A DNA stretch of 64,000 bases from JAJDFU01 sp964641965 (GTDB lineage Bacteria > Bacteroidota > Bacteroidia > Chitinophagales > Saprospiraceae). The notes beneath the pieces are model-generated. The model saw only the letters and a list, made by a program, of their open reading frames with translations, searched no databases and was not told where the DNA came from. Shown piece by piece: positions 27,143 through 36,767 of the stretch (positions within the stretch are counted from its first letter, which is position 1; each line of letters starts with the position of its first letter). The stretch lies in NCBI GenBank assembly GCA_964641965.1, contig CAZXLD010000025.1:6741-70740 (forward strand), written 5' to 3'. Position numbers and translations under genes: made by a program.

Positions 27143-28618
27143 TTAATTGCCTTGAAGTTCACCAGCGAAGATGTTACGCTCAGCTACGTAAGTCCATCCA
27201 GCCCAAAAATCAGCCGCGTCAGGACCGAAAGCTCCTCTGTAATCAACTTGATCAAAGAAAGAGTCGCTGAAGATGCTTCCAGAGAAGTTGGTAGCGTCGT
27301 CAGAAGTAGTACGTGGATCCAACCCGCCGCTGTTGTCATCACGGCTGATAGAATTAACAGGACAAGTCTGAGACAATACGTTGTCAGCTGAAGGAGCACC
27401 GAAGATTCCAGCTGCTACGTTACGAGACAAGTTCAACTGGTTGTTCTGAAGCGCGAAATCAGGATCGTCAGAAGGTACCTGGTTAGAAGGAGAAATGTTG
27501 AAAGCAATGCTTGGGATGAAAAGTGTTCCACCACCGAAGCTACAGAATTGAATCTGCAGGTTTCCAGCATTCAACTGGGTGTTGGAAGTCAAAGGCTCCC
27601 CGAAACGCAATTCAACACGAATACCAGAGTTAGATTCGCAGAACAAAGAGTTGCGGTAGCGCCCACCAGAGTTATCACGGAAAAGTGCGATTTCTGGCTC
27701 TCCCTGAGGAGCAATACCCTTACCAATGAAGGTTACGTTACTAACATTAGGAATAGTGAAAGGCTGAGCACTTTCAGGAGAAGTAGCACCATCCAGCTCA
27801 CCGGAGCGGTTAGAACCAGCTTCGTTAGCACCGATAGAGAACCAGAACTGACCTCTACCATTGAATCCTTGATCCCAGTCATAGGAATCATCAGCAACGA
27901 AAGCAACAACAGCGTGCTTCACATCGCAGTTTCCACCAAACCATTCGATACCATCGTCGGCATTAGCATAAACTTCAACGAAGTCAACAATAGTTTGGCT
28001 ACCTACAGCACCAAGTGTCAGGCCATTGATCTCCTCGTTGGCAATCAATTCAGCACCAGCGTGGCGGATAGAAATGTAGCGTACGATACCAGAGTTGTCA
28101 GTAGGATCATTTCCGCCAAAAGTTCCCAGCGGGCTTCTGTCTTCAGGAATTCCTTCGATGAATTCCTCGATAAATCCTAGCTCTTCATTAAATCCACTTT
28201 CAGGGGAGTTCAATGGAGCATTTCCCAGAATGATAAGTCCTCCCCACAATCCATTTTGGAATTGATCAAGATCAAAAGGATCTTCAGTATCATCCTCTTC
28301 GGCAGTGAAGATAATAGGAGCATCAGCAGTACCATCAGCAAGGATAGTAGCATCGCGCGCAATGATTAATGCACTTGCATTGTCATCATTGGAGGGCTCT
28401 GCCAAACCTTTAATGATTGTACCTGGCTCAATGGTAAGCGTAACTCCAGGTTCCACGAAAACGAAGCCATCAAGGCCGAAAACTTCGTCAGGACCCCAAG
28501 TCACATCTTGAGAAATGTTGCCGGAAACGACAACAGTCACATCTTGTGCTTTGATCAAAAGCACGGAAAAAAGTACTAACACAGTGGTCAGTACCCCTTT
28601 GTTGAAAAGAGAATACAT
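27143..28618 (-). CDS. Secreted parallel beta-helix-like protein
   Basis: 491 residues. The signal peptide (VLTTVLVLFSVLLIKAQ) is followed by strands of the type GVTLTIEPGTIIKG and DATILADGTADAPIIFTA, typical of Bacteroidota right-handed beta-helix proteins. Later segments include WGGLIILGNAPLN, RYISIRHAGAEL, GIEWFGGNCDVKH and SYDWDQGFNGRGQFWFS. I see no T9SS tail; the end is WTYVAERNIFAGELQGN. Homologous proteins are often encoded beside TonB-dependent receptors, and here a receptor operon lies upstream. It probably shares a transcript with the giant protein (26-bp gap). A role as an envelope-associated binding protein is an inference. Confidence 0.8.
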   Translation of the reverse strand: MYSLFNKGVLTTVLVLFSVLLIKAQDVTVVVSGNISQDVTWGPDEVFGLDGFVFVEPGVTLTIEPGTIIKGLAEPSNDDNASALIIARDATILADGTADAPIIFTAEEDDTEDPFDLDQFQNGLWGGLIILGNAPLNSPESGFNEELGFIEEFIEGIPEDRSPLGTFGGNDPTDNSGIVRYISIRHAGAELIANEEINGLTLGAVGSQTIVDFVEVYANADDGIEWFGGNCDVKHAVVAFVADDSYDWDQGFNGRGQFWFSIGANEAGSNRSGELDGATSPESAQPFTIPNVSNVTFIGKGIAPQGEPEIALFRDNSGGRYRNSLFCESNSGIRVELRFGEPLTSNTQLNAGNLQIQFCSFGGGTLFIPSIAFNISPSNQVPSDDPDFALQNNQLNLSRNVAAGIFGAPSADNVLSQTCPVNSISRDDNSGGLDPRTTSDDATNFSGSIFSDSFFDQVDYRGAFGPDAADFWAGWTYVAERNIFAGELQGN

Positions 28619-29072
28619 AAATATGAGTATTAAGTGAGTAAAAAAATCGGTTGGGAAAACCCGATTCCTTGTGGCTACAGCCCTTCGAAATCAGAACTTG
28701 AAATTCGTAAATAATTGAGTAATTATCTAACTCTGACTATTAAAGGAATTTTAACTTTCTGTATATTCTCTCTTAAGATAAAATTAACCGGCGGACCTGC
28801 CACGTCCCTACCTGCTCAAAAAAGGACTAACCCCAATGAGAATACGGCTTTTAGCCTATCTTAACTCCCTTCCAAGTGACCATCAGAATACCAGCGAATT
28901 ACCCTTAAAATGTCTAATTTTTAGCATAAATCAAAGGTTTAAAACCTGACACGTAAATACCTTGTTATTTATTTAATCCTTTAAATTATCGACTTATTTT
29001 AAATAAATGATTCTCTTTAAAGTCTATTTTTGATTACATCAAAATGTGCTTTTTTAGAAGCTTGTAAAGACA
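28619..29072. other. AT-rich intergenic region without a gene
   Basis: No convincing reading frame or RNA gene is seen. The part next to 28618 presumably carries the promoter of the beta-helix/giant-protein operon, but no full minus-strand TAnnTTTG element was found. An imperfect dyad (AATCGGTT/AACCCGATT, about 28653-28673) lies close to the start codon. Confidence 0.5.
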
Positions 29073-29111
29073 CGAGAAGGCCTACCATTTATTAAACGGT
29101 AGGCCTTCTCG
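29073..29111 (-). terminator. Hairpin terminator after the serine-hydrolase-like gene
   Basis: CGAGAAGGCCTACC (29073-29086) and GGTAGGCCTTCTCG (29098-29111) form a perfect 14-bp stem with an 11-nt loop. The T-run in minus-strand orientation is weak, but the position 37 bp after the stop fits a terminator separating the receptor operon from the next one. Confidence 0.7.
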
Positions 29112-29147
29112 GTGGAAAGGAACGTAAACCCTTTATGAAATCTGGAT

Positions 29148-30602
29148 TTACAGCTTCAGAAAAGGCCTTGCACTCCGCTGCCCGTCTACCCGGATTTCCA
29201 GATAATAAGTCCCTGAAGGCATACTTTTTAACAGTAAAATTTGCTCCCTGTGTGTTCCTGCTGATCGTCTTTGGAACGGTATGGCTTGTATTTCGCGTCC
29301 TATGGCATCGTAAATTCGGACACCTACCTGAGCAGATTCTAACAATTCATATTCCATGGTCAATTGATCCCCGACCGGATTTGGAAGAATTGAAAAATCG
29401 GCACCACCCGGAACAATTGGTATCAGACTGGTAGTCGTATCATCTTCTGCCAAAGCATCAAAGGCTTCAAAATATTGAATAGCCGTTTCGAGCAGAGCTT
29501 CCTGACTACCTAATGCATTGTTGGTGGTCAATGCTACTCCAACCGAATCATCCAGCGAGTACAATACCAACGTCTGGTAGTTTAAGGATCCGGAATGGCC
29601 AATGTAAGTTCTACTCTCGCCACCAACATCCAGGCTGAATTCCTCGACACCTGATCCATAACGATCGCCTAAGCGTCCGGAAACGGTGGTAAATGAGAGC
29701 ATTTGCTGCAGGCTTCCTTCACTAATCAACTCCCCTTCCGCCAAGGCCTTCATCACCTTGACCATATCCGACGGCGCTCCTGCCACATTACCAGCGAAAC
29801 TGGCTCCGGTGAAAATCGATGTATTCGGAGCCAATTGATTTGGAAACCCAGAGCCAAACACATCGTCAAACAAAGGTGCCAGATTTTCAGGATCGCCAGC
29901 TTCATAAATGGGCATATTGGTTACTCCTGCAGGATTAAGCACCAGGCGGTTCAGACTTTCCTGTAGCGATTCGTTCCCGTTGGCTGACTCCAGGACCAAT
30001 CCCAATACCAAAAAATGGGTATTGGAATATGAAAAGCTACCCGGTGAACCCGCTGTTCCTACGAATAGCTGTGTAACCTCAGCCGGCGTAAAGGCCCGCT
30101 CTACATCAAACAACAGCGTACTCTTATAATTTTCAGCATCAGCAAAGTTGTCCAATCCACCGGTGTGCCGAAGGAGCTGCTCAACCGTAATGGTACCCGG
30201 AATATTGGTCAAAGATCCAACCGAAATATGGGTACTAATGGGGTCGTTCAGATTAAGCAACTCTTCTTCTACCAGAGCAAAAGTAAGGATCGCCATTAGA
30301 GTCTGAGTGAAATCAGAAGCACCGAATAAATTTTCGGGTGTAATATCAACTCCAGGAATAGAAGAGCCTGAAACAGCGGGTGTTACCGTGCCAGAAGGTG
30401 CAATTAATGCCGTAGAAGCTCCACCAAATAAAAGCCCACCTAGCTCAATACCATAGATAGCTGTGCTGTTAGCTTCTAAGATAGTCTGAAGCGAATCCGC
30501 CAGCGTCTGACTTTTAGTGGTTGAAATAGAAAGGAAAGGTAGCAAGCAGATAAGCATCACTTGTGCAGACCAACTTACTGATTGTGTAAAGGTATACTTC
30601 AT
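29148..30602 (-). CDS. Serine-hydrolase-like (class C beta-lactamase fold) protein with T9SS type A tail
   Basis: 484 residues: signal peptide (MLICLLPFLSISTTKSQ region), one hydrolase-like domain (about 35-385) and a T9SS type A tail (SILPNPVGDQLTMEYEL to the end). It is a paralogue of the two hydrolase modules in the giant protein, sharing SIPGVDITP, EQLLRHTGGLDNF, FSYSNTHFLVLGLVLE and IGHSGSLNYQT. The equivalent of the SxxK helix reads GASDFTQTLMAILTFALVEE, with no lysine, so ordinary beta-lactamase/esterase catalysis is doubtful although Ser, YSN and HSG are present. It is 33 bp downstream of the TonB receptor gene and probably in its operon. Confidence 0.85.
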   Translation of the reverse strand: MKYTFTQSVSWSAQVMLICLLPFLSISTTKSQTLADSLQTILEANSTAIYGIELGGLLFGGASTALIAPSGTVTPAVSGSSIPGVDITPENLFGASDFTQTLMAILTFALVEEELLNLNDPISTHISVGSLTNIPGTITVEQLLRHTGGLDNFADAENYKSTLLFDVERAFTPAEVTQLFVGTAGSPGSFSYSNTHFLVLGLVLESANGNESLQESLNRLVLNPAGVTNMPIYEAGDPENLAPLFDDVFGSGFPNQLAPNTSIFTGASFAGNVAGAPSDMVKVMKALAEGELISEGSLQQMLSFTTVSGRLGDRYGSGVEEFSLDVGGESRTYIGHSGSLNYQTLVLYSLDDSVGVALTTNNALGSQEALLETAIQYFEAFDALAEDDTTTSLIPIVPGGADFSILPNPVGDQLTMEYELLESAQVGVRIYDAIGREIQAIPFQRRSAGTHREQILLLKSMPSGTYYLEIRVDGQRSARPFLKL

Positions 30603-30635
30603 TTTACAATGAATATTGGTTATTGATTTTTCGTT

Positions 30636-33632
30636 TTAAAGCGAGAATGATACACCCAGCGAATAGCTTCTACCAAGACGATAGGTTTCAAAGTTAAATT
30701 CTTCCACATCTTCAGGGCGTTGTTTATACACCTGTTTGTATTCAGGATCCAACAAATTTCTGGCCCTGAACTGCACTGCAAAATGCCTGCCTATATTTTT
30801 CCGGATGGAAAAGTTGAGCAATCCCCTAGATTGCTCATATACATTGAAGTTACTACCGCCGACCAAGGAAAGTCGTTGGCCGAAGATGTTGTAACTGATA
30901 CTGGCTTGCAGGCCTAAACTAAGATTATTCACATAAGCCAGTTCTACATTCAACGTATAATCCGGTTGCCCTAACAGTGGTCTGGTTGTTCCTGTTCCAA
31001 AACGTTCTGACACGGCTGCCGTTGCGGAATCCAGGTCAACCCTGGATTCAATAAGGGCAAAATTGGCGCTCAGTTGAACCGGCCGCAAAGACTCGGCTAT
31101 AAACCCAAAATCCTTGACCACCTCAATTTCTATCCCGTAGGATTGCCCTTCCGGTACGTTGAAAATAAAAATATCATCCGGATCCGTCTGGCTAAACCGT
31201 CCAAATCCCCGTTCAATAGGGTTCTTAAGCAATTTATAAAAACCACTAACGGAGATTACATCCCCAGGAGATGGAAACCATTCCAAGCGAACATCGTAGT
31301 TGTCTATTAGGGTTCGTTCCAGGTCAGGATTTCCAGTAAGGTTAAAATCACCTACAAAGGAGAAGTTGGTGTAGGGGGCAAACTCGCGGAAACTTGGTCT
31401 GGCTAGCGTTCGGAAATAAGCGGTTCGAAGATTGATGTTCTCTCTTAATTTGAAAATAAGATGAGCTGCAGGAAGAATATCTTGTTCATTAAGATTTCCT
31501 GTAACGAAGGTGCCATCGGGCCTGGCTCCAGATCTCAGATTGATCTCAGTGGTCTCATATCGAATACCTCCAATTAATTTGATAGCTCGTAAAAGCGGAA
31601 GCTCAACCATTGCATATCCCGCCCAGATGGTTTGGTCTGCAAAATAGCTATTCAGCGCATTGGAAGCCTCAAAATAACTCATCAGAAAATTGTAACGGGT
31701 TCGGTTCCCGGTATTCGTAATGGAATTAATTCCAATCCGCTCCGGAGCAAAAGCCTCGCTTAGGTCACCGGTCTGGGCAAAGTTTGAATCCAACGAGTTG
31801 AAGCGACCTTGATCGAGGTCTATATTGTATTGCTTCTCAATGAAATCGCGATCCTTATACGTATAAGCCCCTCCTACTTTAACGTTGGCTTTTCGACCTC
31901 CCCAAAACCCAAAGGGAATATTCAAGTTCAGTTTTACATCTACATTCTGCTCATCCAAATCGCGATAGTAGCGTTGCGGCAAGTTGTTGATCGACGGTTG
32001 GATTTCAAATACTCGAATTGAATCTACAATCAAGTTGCCATCTTCATCAAATACAGGGAACCCATTTTCATCCAATCTGGGAAATTCTCGCACTATAGAG
32101 TTATGCTGAATAATGCGAAAATCCGGCTGTTCGTCTTTTGAAAGGGTATAACTTCCAATCCAGTCTAATTTTATTCCGGTTTCACCAAACAAGTGATCCC
32201 CCCTTAATTGAAAGGCATCCAACGAACGTTGGACAAAAGACTGCGTCCGATCTCGAAGGGAGTCTGTACTGGGTCCCAGGTCAAATGCATCAATACCAGA
32301 TTGAAAGCGAGTATTATTAATACCACTTTGGTTACGCATGTAGGTGAAACTGAGCTTATTTCTATCATTGGGTTTAAAAGAAAGCCCGGCAATAGCTCCC
32401 CATAACACCTCTTCTTCCGTTACCTCCCCTAGAATATTTCGTATTTCTCGCACATTATTACTATCGGGCAAATCGAAGCGGCCGATACTTAGGTCTTCTT
32501 GATAATTAAAGGACTTGCGATAAGACAGTCCAATCAGAAAGCCAAGCGGCCTACCTCCCAGGTCGTATTGATTACCAAAGGATAACTGATAATTTTGTCC
32601 GATCCCGGAGCGCTTTCGACGGACAGTGTAATACTCGGGAAACGAAGCCGCTACATCATCAGCAAGAAAAGCCTCTGCACTATCTGTGGTCGACCTTCCA
32701 ACCATCGGAATTTGAAAAATGGTATCGCCATTCAGCTCAAATCCACTCTCGATCTGTCGCACCAGATCTGGGATTTGACGATTTCCATCATCAAACCCCA
32801 GATTATCTAGGCTACCTGTACCATAGGTTAAAAAATCGTCCCTCAAATTGGCCGTAGGGTTGTAACTAAAGGAAGCAGAAGCCGTTAATTGTAATTCCTC
32901 GGGATGGCTCCGGGTCCTGATATCTACTAATCCACCTGTGAAACTTCCTGGAAGATCAGGTGTGAAGTTTTTGTAGACAACAATATTGTCAATCAGATTG
33001 GAAGGAAAAATATCGAGCTGTGGGGTATTGCGCTCTGGGTCCAAGGCGGGAATTTCCCCACCGCTTAACAAGGTTTTACTGTATCGGTCACCTAATCCCC
33101 GGACTGTCACGTATTTTCCACCTTCTACGGAAACCCCGGTAACCCGCGTCAGGGCGCTGGCCAGGTTGTTATCTCCCACCCTCCGTATAAGATCAATGGA
33201 TATACCATCAATGGCATTGACGGAATTCTGTTTGATTAGATTTAGGGCCAAGTCGGTAGTCCGTAGGGCCTGCGATTTTACTACCACCTCGCCAAGAAAA
33301 GTCCCTTCTACGTAAAGGATAGATTCATTGAAGACCGTTCCGCCAGGTTCGGCCTGAATAACTATTGTATCTGAGGCATAGGATACATAAGAAACGATCA
33401 AGTTGTACGCACCGGGCTCAGTCTGGAGAGTATAGGCACCATCCAAATCGGTAGTTGTACCCGTTATCATTTCGCCATTCTGCTCCAACAGGACAGATGC
33501 AGCGATCAATGGTTCACCTGTTTCAGCTTCCGACACCTTTCCGCGAATAGTGGCATTTTGGGCTGAAAGAACAACTGAGAGCAGGGCTCCCGCTACCGCG
33601 AGAGGGAGCATCCGAAGATAGAATCGGCTCAT
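30636..33632 (-). CDS. TonB-dependent outer-membrane receptor
   Basis: 998 residues from the ATG at 33632 (MSRFYLRMLPLAVAGALL), which gives a proper signal peptide; the frame extends to 33782 without one. After the signal is a carboxypeptidase-regulatory-like domain (ATIRGKVSEAETGEPLIAAS), then a plug domain (RVTGVSVEGGKYVTVRGLGD) and a 22-strand-type barrel ending in the aromatic RLGRSYSLGVSFSL. It imports a ligand across the outer membrane using TonB energy. No SusD partner is encoded beside it, so it is not a standard SusCD pair. The next gene, 33 bp on, encodes a T9SS hydrolase-like protein that may process or bind the same ligand. The ligand is unknown. Confidence 0.92.
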   Translation of the reverse strand: MSRFYLRMLPLAVAGALLSVVLSAQNATIRGKVSEAETGEPLIAASVLLEQNGEMITGTTTDLDGAYTLQTEPGAYNLIVSYVSYASDTIVIQAEPGGTVFNESILYVEGTFLGEVVVKSQALRTTDLALNLIKQNSVNAIDGISIDLIRRVGDNNLASALTRVTGVSVEGGKYVTVRGLGDRYSKTLLSGGEIPALDPERNTPQLDIFPSNLIDNIVVYKNFTPDLPGSFTGGLVDIRTRSHPEELQLTASASFSYNPTANLRDDFLTYGTGSLDNLGFDDGNRQIPDLVRQIESGFELNGDTIFQIPMVGRSTTDSAEAFLADDVAASFPEYYTVRRKRSGIGQNYQLSFGNQYDLGGRPLGFLIGLSYRKSFNYQEDLSIGRFDLPDSNNVREIRNILGEVTEEEVLWGAIAGLSFKPNDRNKLSFTYMRNQSGINNTRFQSGIDAFDLGPSTDSLRDRTQSFVQRSLDAFQLRGDHLFGETGIKLDWIGSYTLSKDEQPDFRIIQHNSIVREFPRLDENGFPVFDEDGNLIVDSIRVFEIQPSINNLPQRYYRDLDEQNVDVKLNLNIPFGFWGGRKANVKVGGAYTYKDRDFIEKQYNIDLDQGRFNSLDSNFAQTGDLSEAFAPERIGINSITNTGNRTRYNFLMSYFEASNALNSYFADQTIWAGYAMVELPLLRAIKLIGGIRYETTEINLRSGARPDGTFVTGNLNEQDILPAAHLIFKLRENINLRTAYFRTLARPSFREFAPYTNFSFVGDFNLTGNPDLERTLIDNYDVRLEWFPSPGDVISVSGFYKLLKNPIERGFGRFSQTDPDDIFIFNVPEGQSYGIEIEVVKDFGFIAESLRPVQLSANFALIESRVDLDSATAAVSERFGTGTTRPLLGQPDYTLNVELAYVNNLSLGLQASISYNIFGQRLSLVGGSNFNVYEQSRGLLNFSIRKNIGRHFAVQFRARNLLDPEYKQVYKQRPEDVEEFNFETYRLGRSYSLGVSFSL

Positions 33633-33854
33633 TTGGGAATATGTAATAGCTTCTAAATTAAAAGTACACCTTGAAGGCGACCCCGAAAGCCTTAGGAGAC
33701 AATTTTTTGGGAGGCATCCAATTATTAGGATTGGATTTACATAAAGGTAATATACACTTAAAGCAGCCGAGGCAGTTTTCATCTTCTCGGCTGGCAGTAA
33801 CTGCAGCCCGTCTATTGCTGTAAACCTACTTCATTAGCCAACCAAAACCGATCC

Positions 33855-34598
33855 TCATTTTTCCGGTGCCGCTAATATACGTACCGTTTCCTTGGTAGCA
33901 GCAACCGATCCTAAAGGAAGTGCGATTATAAAACCCAGGCCAGTGAAAAGTAATCCCATGAATACGATTCCGTTTCCGAGAGCGAGACCTCGGTGGGCTT
34001 TGACAAAACGGACCGTCTGCCGGACACCAAAGTGCCTCTCCATGGTGTAATCCATATTGCCAAAGCCTGCATAATAAGACTGGACCAAAAAGATCAAAAT
34101 GGGGGTGAACGGACTAAATACAGGGATGAGGCCCAACAAGAACAGGAAAATTGTTAGCCCCAGCTCACGGACCAAATTTCGAGAAGCGATACGGATCCCA
34201 CGGACCAAATCAGAAAAGAATTGTTTAGCAGAAAATTTGACCGGTACCGATTCCCCTCGCAATTCTCGCTCGATCTTCTCACTTAGCGGACTCATAAAAG
34301 GGGAAGCCAGCGCCATAATAATTTGCTTGTAGGCTATCAACCCAAAGGCTAACACCCCAATAACCCCTATTATTCTGGCAGCGCCTTCTATCCAAGGCTT
34401 ACCCGATTCCCAAGGGTACCACCCGGCAATCCAGGTACCAAAATCATCTCCCAACCCCCAAACCAAAGCAATTACCCCAATAGCCAATACCAGACTGATA
34501 GCAATCGGTACAAACAAGTATCGCCATAGCCTAAGGCGGGTTATAAGCTCAAATGAACTCCCATAAGCCAGTATACCATTAGTGAACTCCCTCAACAT
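33855..34598 (-). CDS. EI24/CysZ-like integral membrane protein
   Basis: About 247 residues from the ATG at 34598 (MLREFTNGILAYGSSFELI); the two extra codons upstream need a TTG. Four or more hydrophobic helices are visible, including LFVPIAISLVLAIGVIALVW, IGVIGVLAFGLIAYKQIIM and GNGIVFMGLLFTGLGFIIALPLG. The segment ALASPFMSPLSEKIERELRG and the later YYAGFGNMDYTMERHFG are characteristic of the EI24 domain. E. coli CysZ of this family is associated with sulfate uptake; whether this protein carries sulfate is unknown. It is downstream of glsA on the same strand. Confidence 0.82.
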   Translation of the reverse strand: MLREFTNGILAYGSSFELITRLRLWRYLFVPIAISLVLAIGVIALVWGLGDDFGTWIAGWYPWESGKPWIEGAARIIGVIGVLAFGLIAYKQIIMALASPFMSPLSEKIERELRGESVPVKFSAKQFFSDLVRGIRIASRNLVRELGLTIFLFLLGLIPVFSPFTPILIFLVQSYYAGFGNMDYTMERHFGVRQTVRFVKAHRGLALGNGIVFMGLLFTGLGFIIALPLGSVAATKETVRILAAPEK

Positions 34599-34688
34599 GA
34601 TCAAACCTGATTTGAAAAGGGAATAAAAGACAGATTCCGGATTTTAGGAAATGATTTCTATCAGTTTGGAAGGAAGATCGATTAAACC

Positions 34689-36251
34689 CTAACTAGAATC
34701 CCGGGCGGCCTTTGGTTTAGCAATTTCTTGAGTGATCAGATCCATAATCTCCTTATGCCCTCCTTTCTCGGCATCATCGATTGGAGTACCTCCCCAACGG
34801 TCTGTTGGCTGGAGATCTACTTCGAGTTCGATAAGGAATTTGATTACTTCAACCTGGCCTTCAGCTGCTGCGAGATGTAGAGGGGTCCGACCATCGTAAT
34901 CAGCGAGATTTAGATCCAACCCTTCCGAATACAATCGACACAATTCTTCAATATCGCCATTACTAGCCGCATAAATGGCATTCACCATTCTGGATACCTG
35001 GGTTTCTTTTGCCATTGCCCTTGGATTGATCTTGTTCGAATTTCCAACGAGCGAATCATAGTGATGGAAACTAAACTTTTCCACTAGCCGCTCGCAGAAT
35101 TCTACCCCCCGCACACTATTTCCGTGTTGGTCTAATCGGGGAGACCAAATACAGATACCCATCACATTGGGTATAACCAGCAATAAGACTCCTGAAACAC
35201 CACTTTTTGCCGGCAAACCGATTCGGAAAGCAAATTCTCCTGAAAAATCGTACATCCCACAGCTTAGCATGAGCGATAAGCAATTCTGAACCGTATGGGG
35301 TTGAAAGATTACGTCTCCAGTCAGTGGGTTCGTTCCGGTATTAGCCAGGGTTGCAGTTGCTATGGCCAAATCTGCCGCACTGGACTCGATCGAACAGCAT
35401 TGAAAATAAAATTCAAGGGTCTGTGTCAACTCGGTCTTGGGGGGAAAGGCATCGTTTTCTCGCATAAAATACGCAAGCGCAAAATTGCGATCTGCAGTAG
35501 CTCGTTCGGAAAGGTATACCGCATTGTTAAAATGCAATGGCCTGTTTCCACAAAGTTGACTCCAGGTTTTGCTAACCTTATCAAATCGATCAGCCATGTC
35601 TTTTTCTCGTTCAATTAGGGAGCAACACATAATAGCTCCGGCATTAATCAACGGATTGTGCGGCAACCCTTTATGGTTTAGAGTCAGCTCGTTAAAAGAC
35701 TGCCCACTGGGCTCCCGGCCCACATGCTCGTGTACTTTTTCTTCCCCCAATTCTTCTAAAGCCAGACAATAATTGACCGGCTTGGAAGAGGACTGTAAAC
35801 AAAACACACTTTCAGCATCGCCAAGTGAAAAACGTTGACCATCAATCGTACAAATAGAAACAGCAAACTGGTCCGGATTTACCCGGGCTAATTGGGGAAT
35901 ATAATCAGCTACCTTTCCACCTTCGTTAGCTTGTACCGATTCAAAAACCTGACTGATTTGGTCACAAAAAACTTCAAAATCAGGAATGATCAGTTTGCGC
36001 CCCAACGCTTTTTTCACCACAGCAGAATGTTGAATAATTGCATCAAAATCCTGGTTGCTGATCTCATTTCTTTTGGTAGAAGCCTCCAGATCCAGATTCA
36101 GCTTGGTTAAGCGTGGATCATCTTTCAAGATTCCGGTTTTTCCCAGTTGTTCCCAAAAAAGATCCACCTTGACCTTATCTTTTTGCTCGGTTGCAATAAG
36201 CTTAAACAGTGCGGCAGCCTCTTTCTTATCGACTTGATTGGTGGTCAACAT
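34689..36251 (-). CDS. glsA: Glutaminase with N-terminal EF-hand-like region and C-terminal ankyrin repeats
   Basis: 520 residues from the ATG at 36251. Glutaminase hydrolyses glutamine to glutamate and ammonia. Most bacterial enzymes are about 310 residues; this one has the three-part layout of animal kidney-type glutaminase. Residues about 10-95 resemble its EF-hand-like helical domain (LGKTGILKDDPRLTKLNLDL). The catalytic domain (about 95-395) shows KVADYIPQLARVNPD, the SxxK active site in FCLQSSSKPVNY, HNPLINAGAIMCCSLI and PAKSGVSGVLLLVIPN. Residues about 410-510 hold ankyrin repeats (DYDGRTPLHLAAAEGQVEV, DRWGGTPIDDAEKGGHKE). The active-site residues look intact. Ankyrin repeats suggest assembly control or partner binding. 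Confidence 0.93.
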   Translation of the reverse strand: MLTTNQVDKKEAAALFKLIATEQKDKVKVDLFWEQLGKTGILKDDPRLTKLNLDLEASTKRNEISNQDFDAIIQHSAVVKKALGRKLIIPDFEVFCDQISQVFESVQANEGGKVADYIPQLARVNPDQFAVSICTIDGQRFSLGDAESVFCLQSSSKPVNYCLALEELGEEKVHEHVGREPSGQSFNELTLNHKGLPHNPLINAGAIMCCSLIEREKDMADRFDKVSKTWSQLCGNRPLHFNNAVYLSERATADRNFALAYFMRENDAFPPKTELTQTLEFYFQCCSIESSAADLAIATATLANTGTNPLTGDVIFQPHTVQNCLSLMLSCGMYDFSGEFAFRIGLPAKSGVSGVLLLVIPNVMGICIWSPRLDQHGNSVRGVEFCERLVEKFSFHHYDSLVGNSNKINPRAMAKETQVSRMVNAIYAASNGDIEELCRLYSEGLDLNLADYDGRTPLHLAAAEGQVEVIKFLIELEVDLQPTDRWGGTPIDDAEKGGHKEIMDLITQEIAKPKAARDSS

Positions 36252-36707
36252 ACATGCATATTTAGGGTGAAGGACTATCAAACATTCCAGCCCAGCTTTT
36301 AAATACGAAGTTAAAAGTGCGTTAGTGGATGATGATGGATCTTAACAACTCATACCCGGAATTTTATCCGGTATACCAGCGGCAAGTTAAACGATAAACC
36401 TTTTATGACGCTAAAAACAGGACGAATCTTCCTCATCTGAATAGATGAATAGCTTGTAAAAATAATGTTAGGGTAAGCTGCTAAAGCTAAAATAAGTTGT
36501 GGTGCAACTGAAGTAGGACAAAAGGAAATATGGAACGCATGAAAGGTTTCAACACAGCCTCAATGTTTTCTGCTGGCCGACCCTATTCCTTAACGCCTAT
36601 GCAAGTGCGAAACAGGTAGGCATCGTTTATGATGCTCCCAGTATTATACCATGTTGAGCTTAAACTGGTATAGCCAGCAAATTTTCGTCTGAAATACACC
36701 CTACCCC
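36252..36707. other. Intergenic region with a short dyad, no gene
   Basis: No coding or RNA gene was recognised between glsA and the sdh terminator. A 7-bp inverted repeat TATACCA (36645-36651) / TGGTATA (36666-36672) is present; its TTATACCA edge resembles the ends of the element at 63451-63616 but the similarity is too short to be sure. Confidence 0.4.
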
Positions 36708-36742
36708 AAAAAAAGAAGCCCCGGCCATCCACTGACCGAGGC
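36708..36742 (-). terminator. Intrinsic terminator of sdhCAB
   Basis: In minus-strand orientation GCCTCGG and CCGGGGC form a GC-rich stem followed by TTC and a run of seven T. It lies 26 bp after the sdhB stop codon. Confidence 0.75.
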
Positions 36743-36767
36743 ATATATTTTAGTTACCTAACTGGGA

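Noticed and set aside
30636..33632. Annotation as SusC of a polysaccharide utilisation locus
   Set aside because: There is no SusD-like gene and no glycoside hydrolase beside it, so a generic TonB-dependent receptor is the safer call.
33765..33792. AGCCGAG/CTCGGCT dyad downstream of the EI24 gene as a terminator
   Set aside because: A 7-bp stem with a 14-nt loop and no T-run; too weak to list as a feature.
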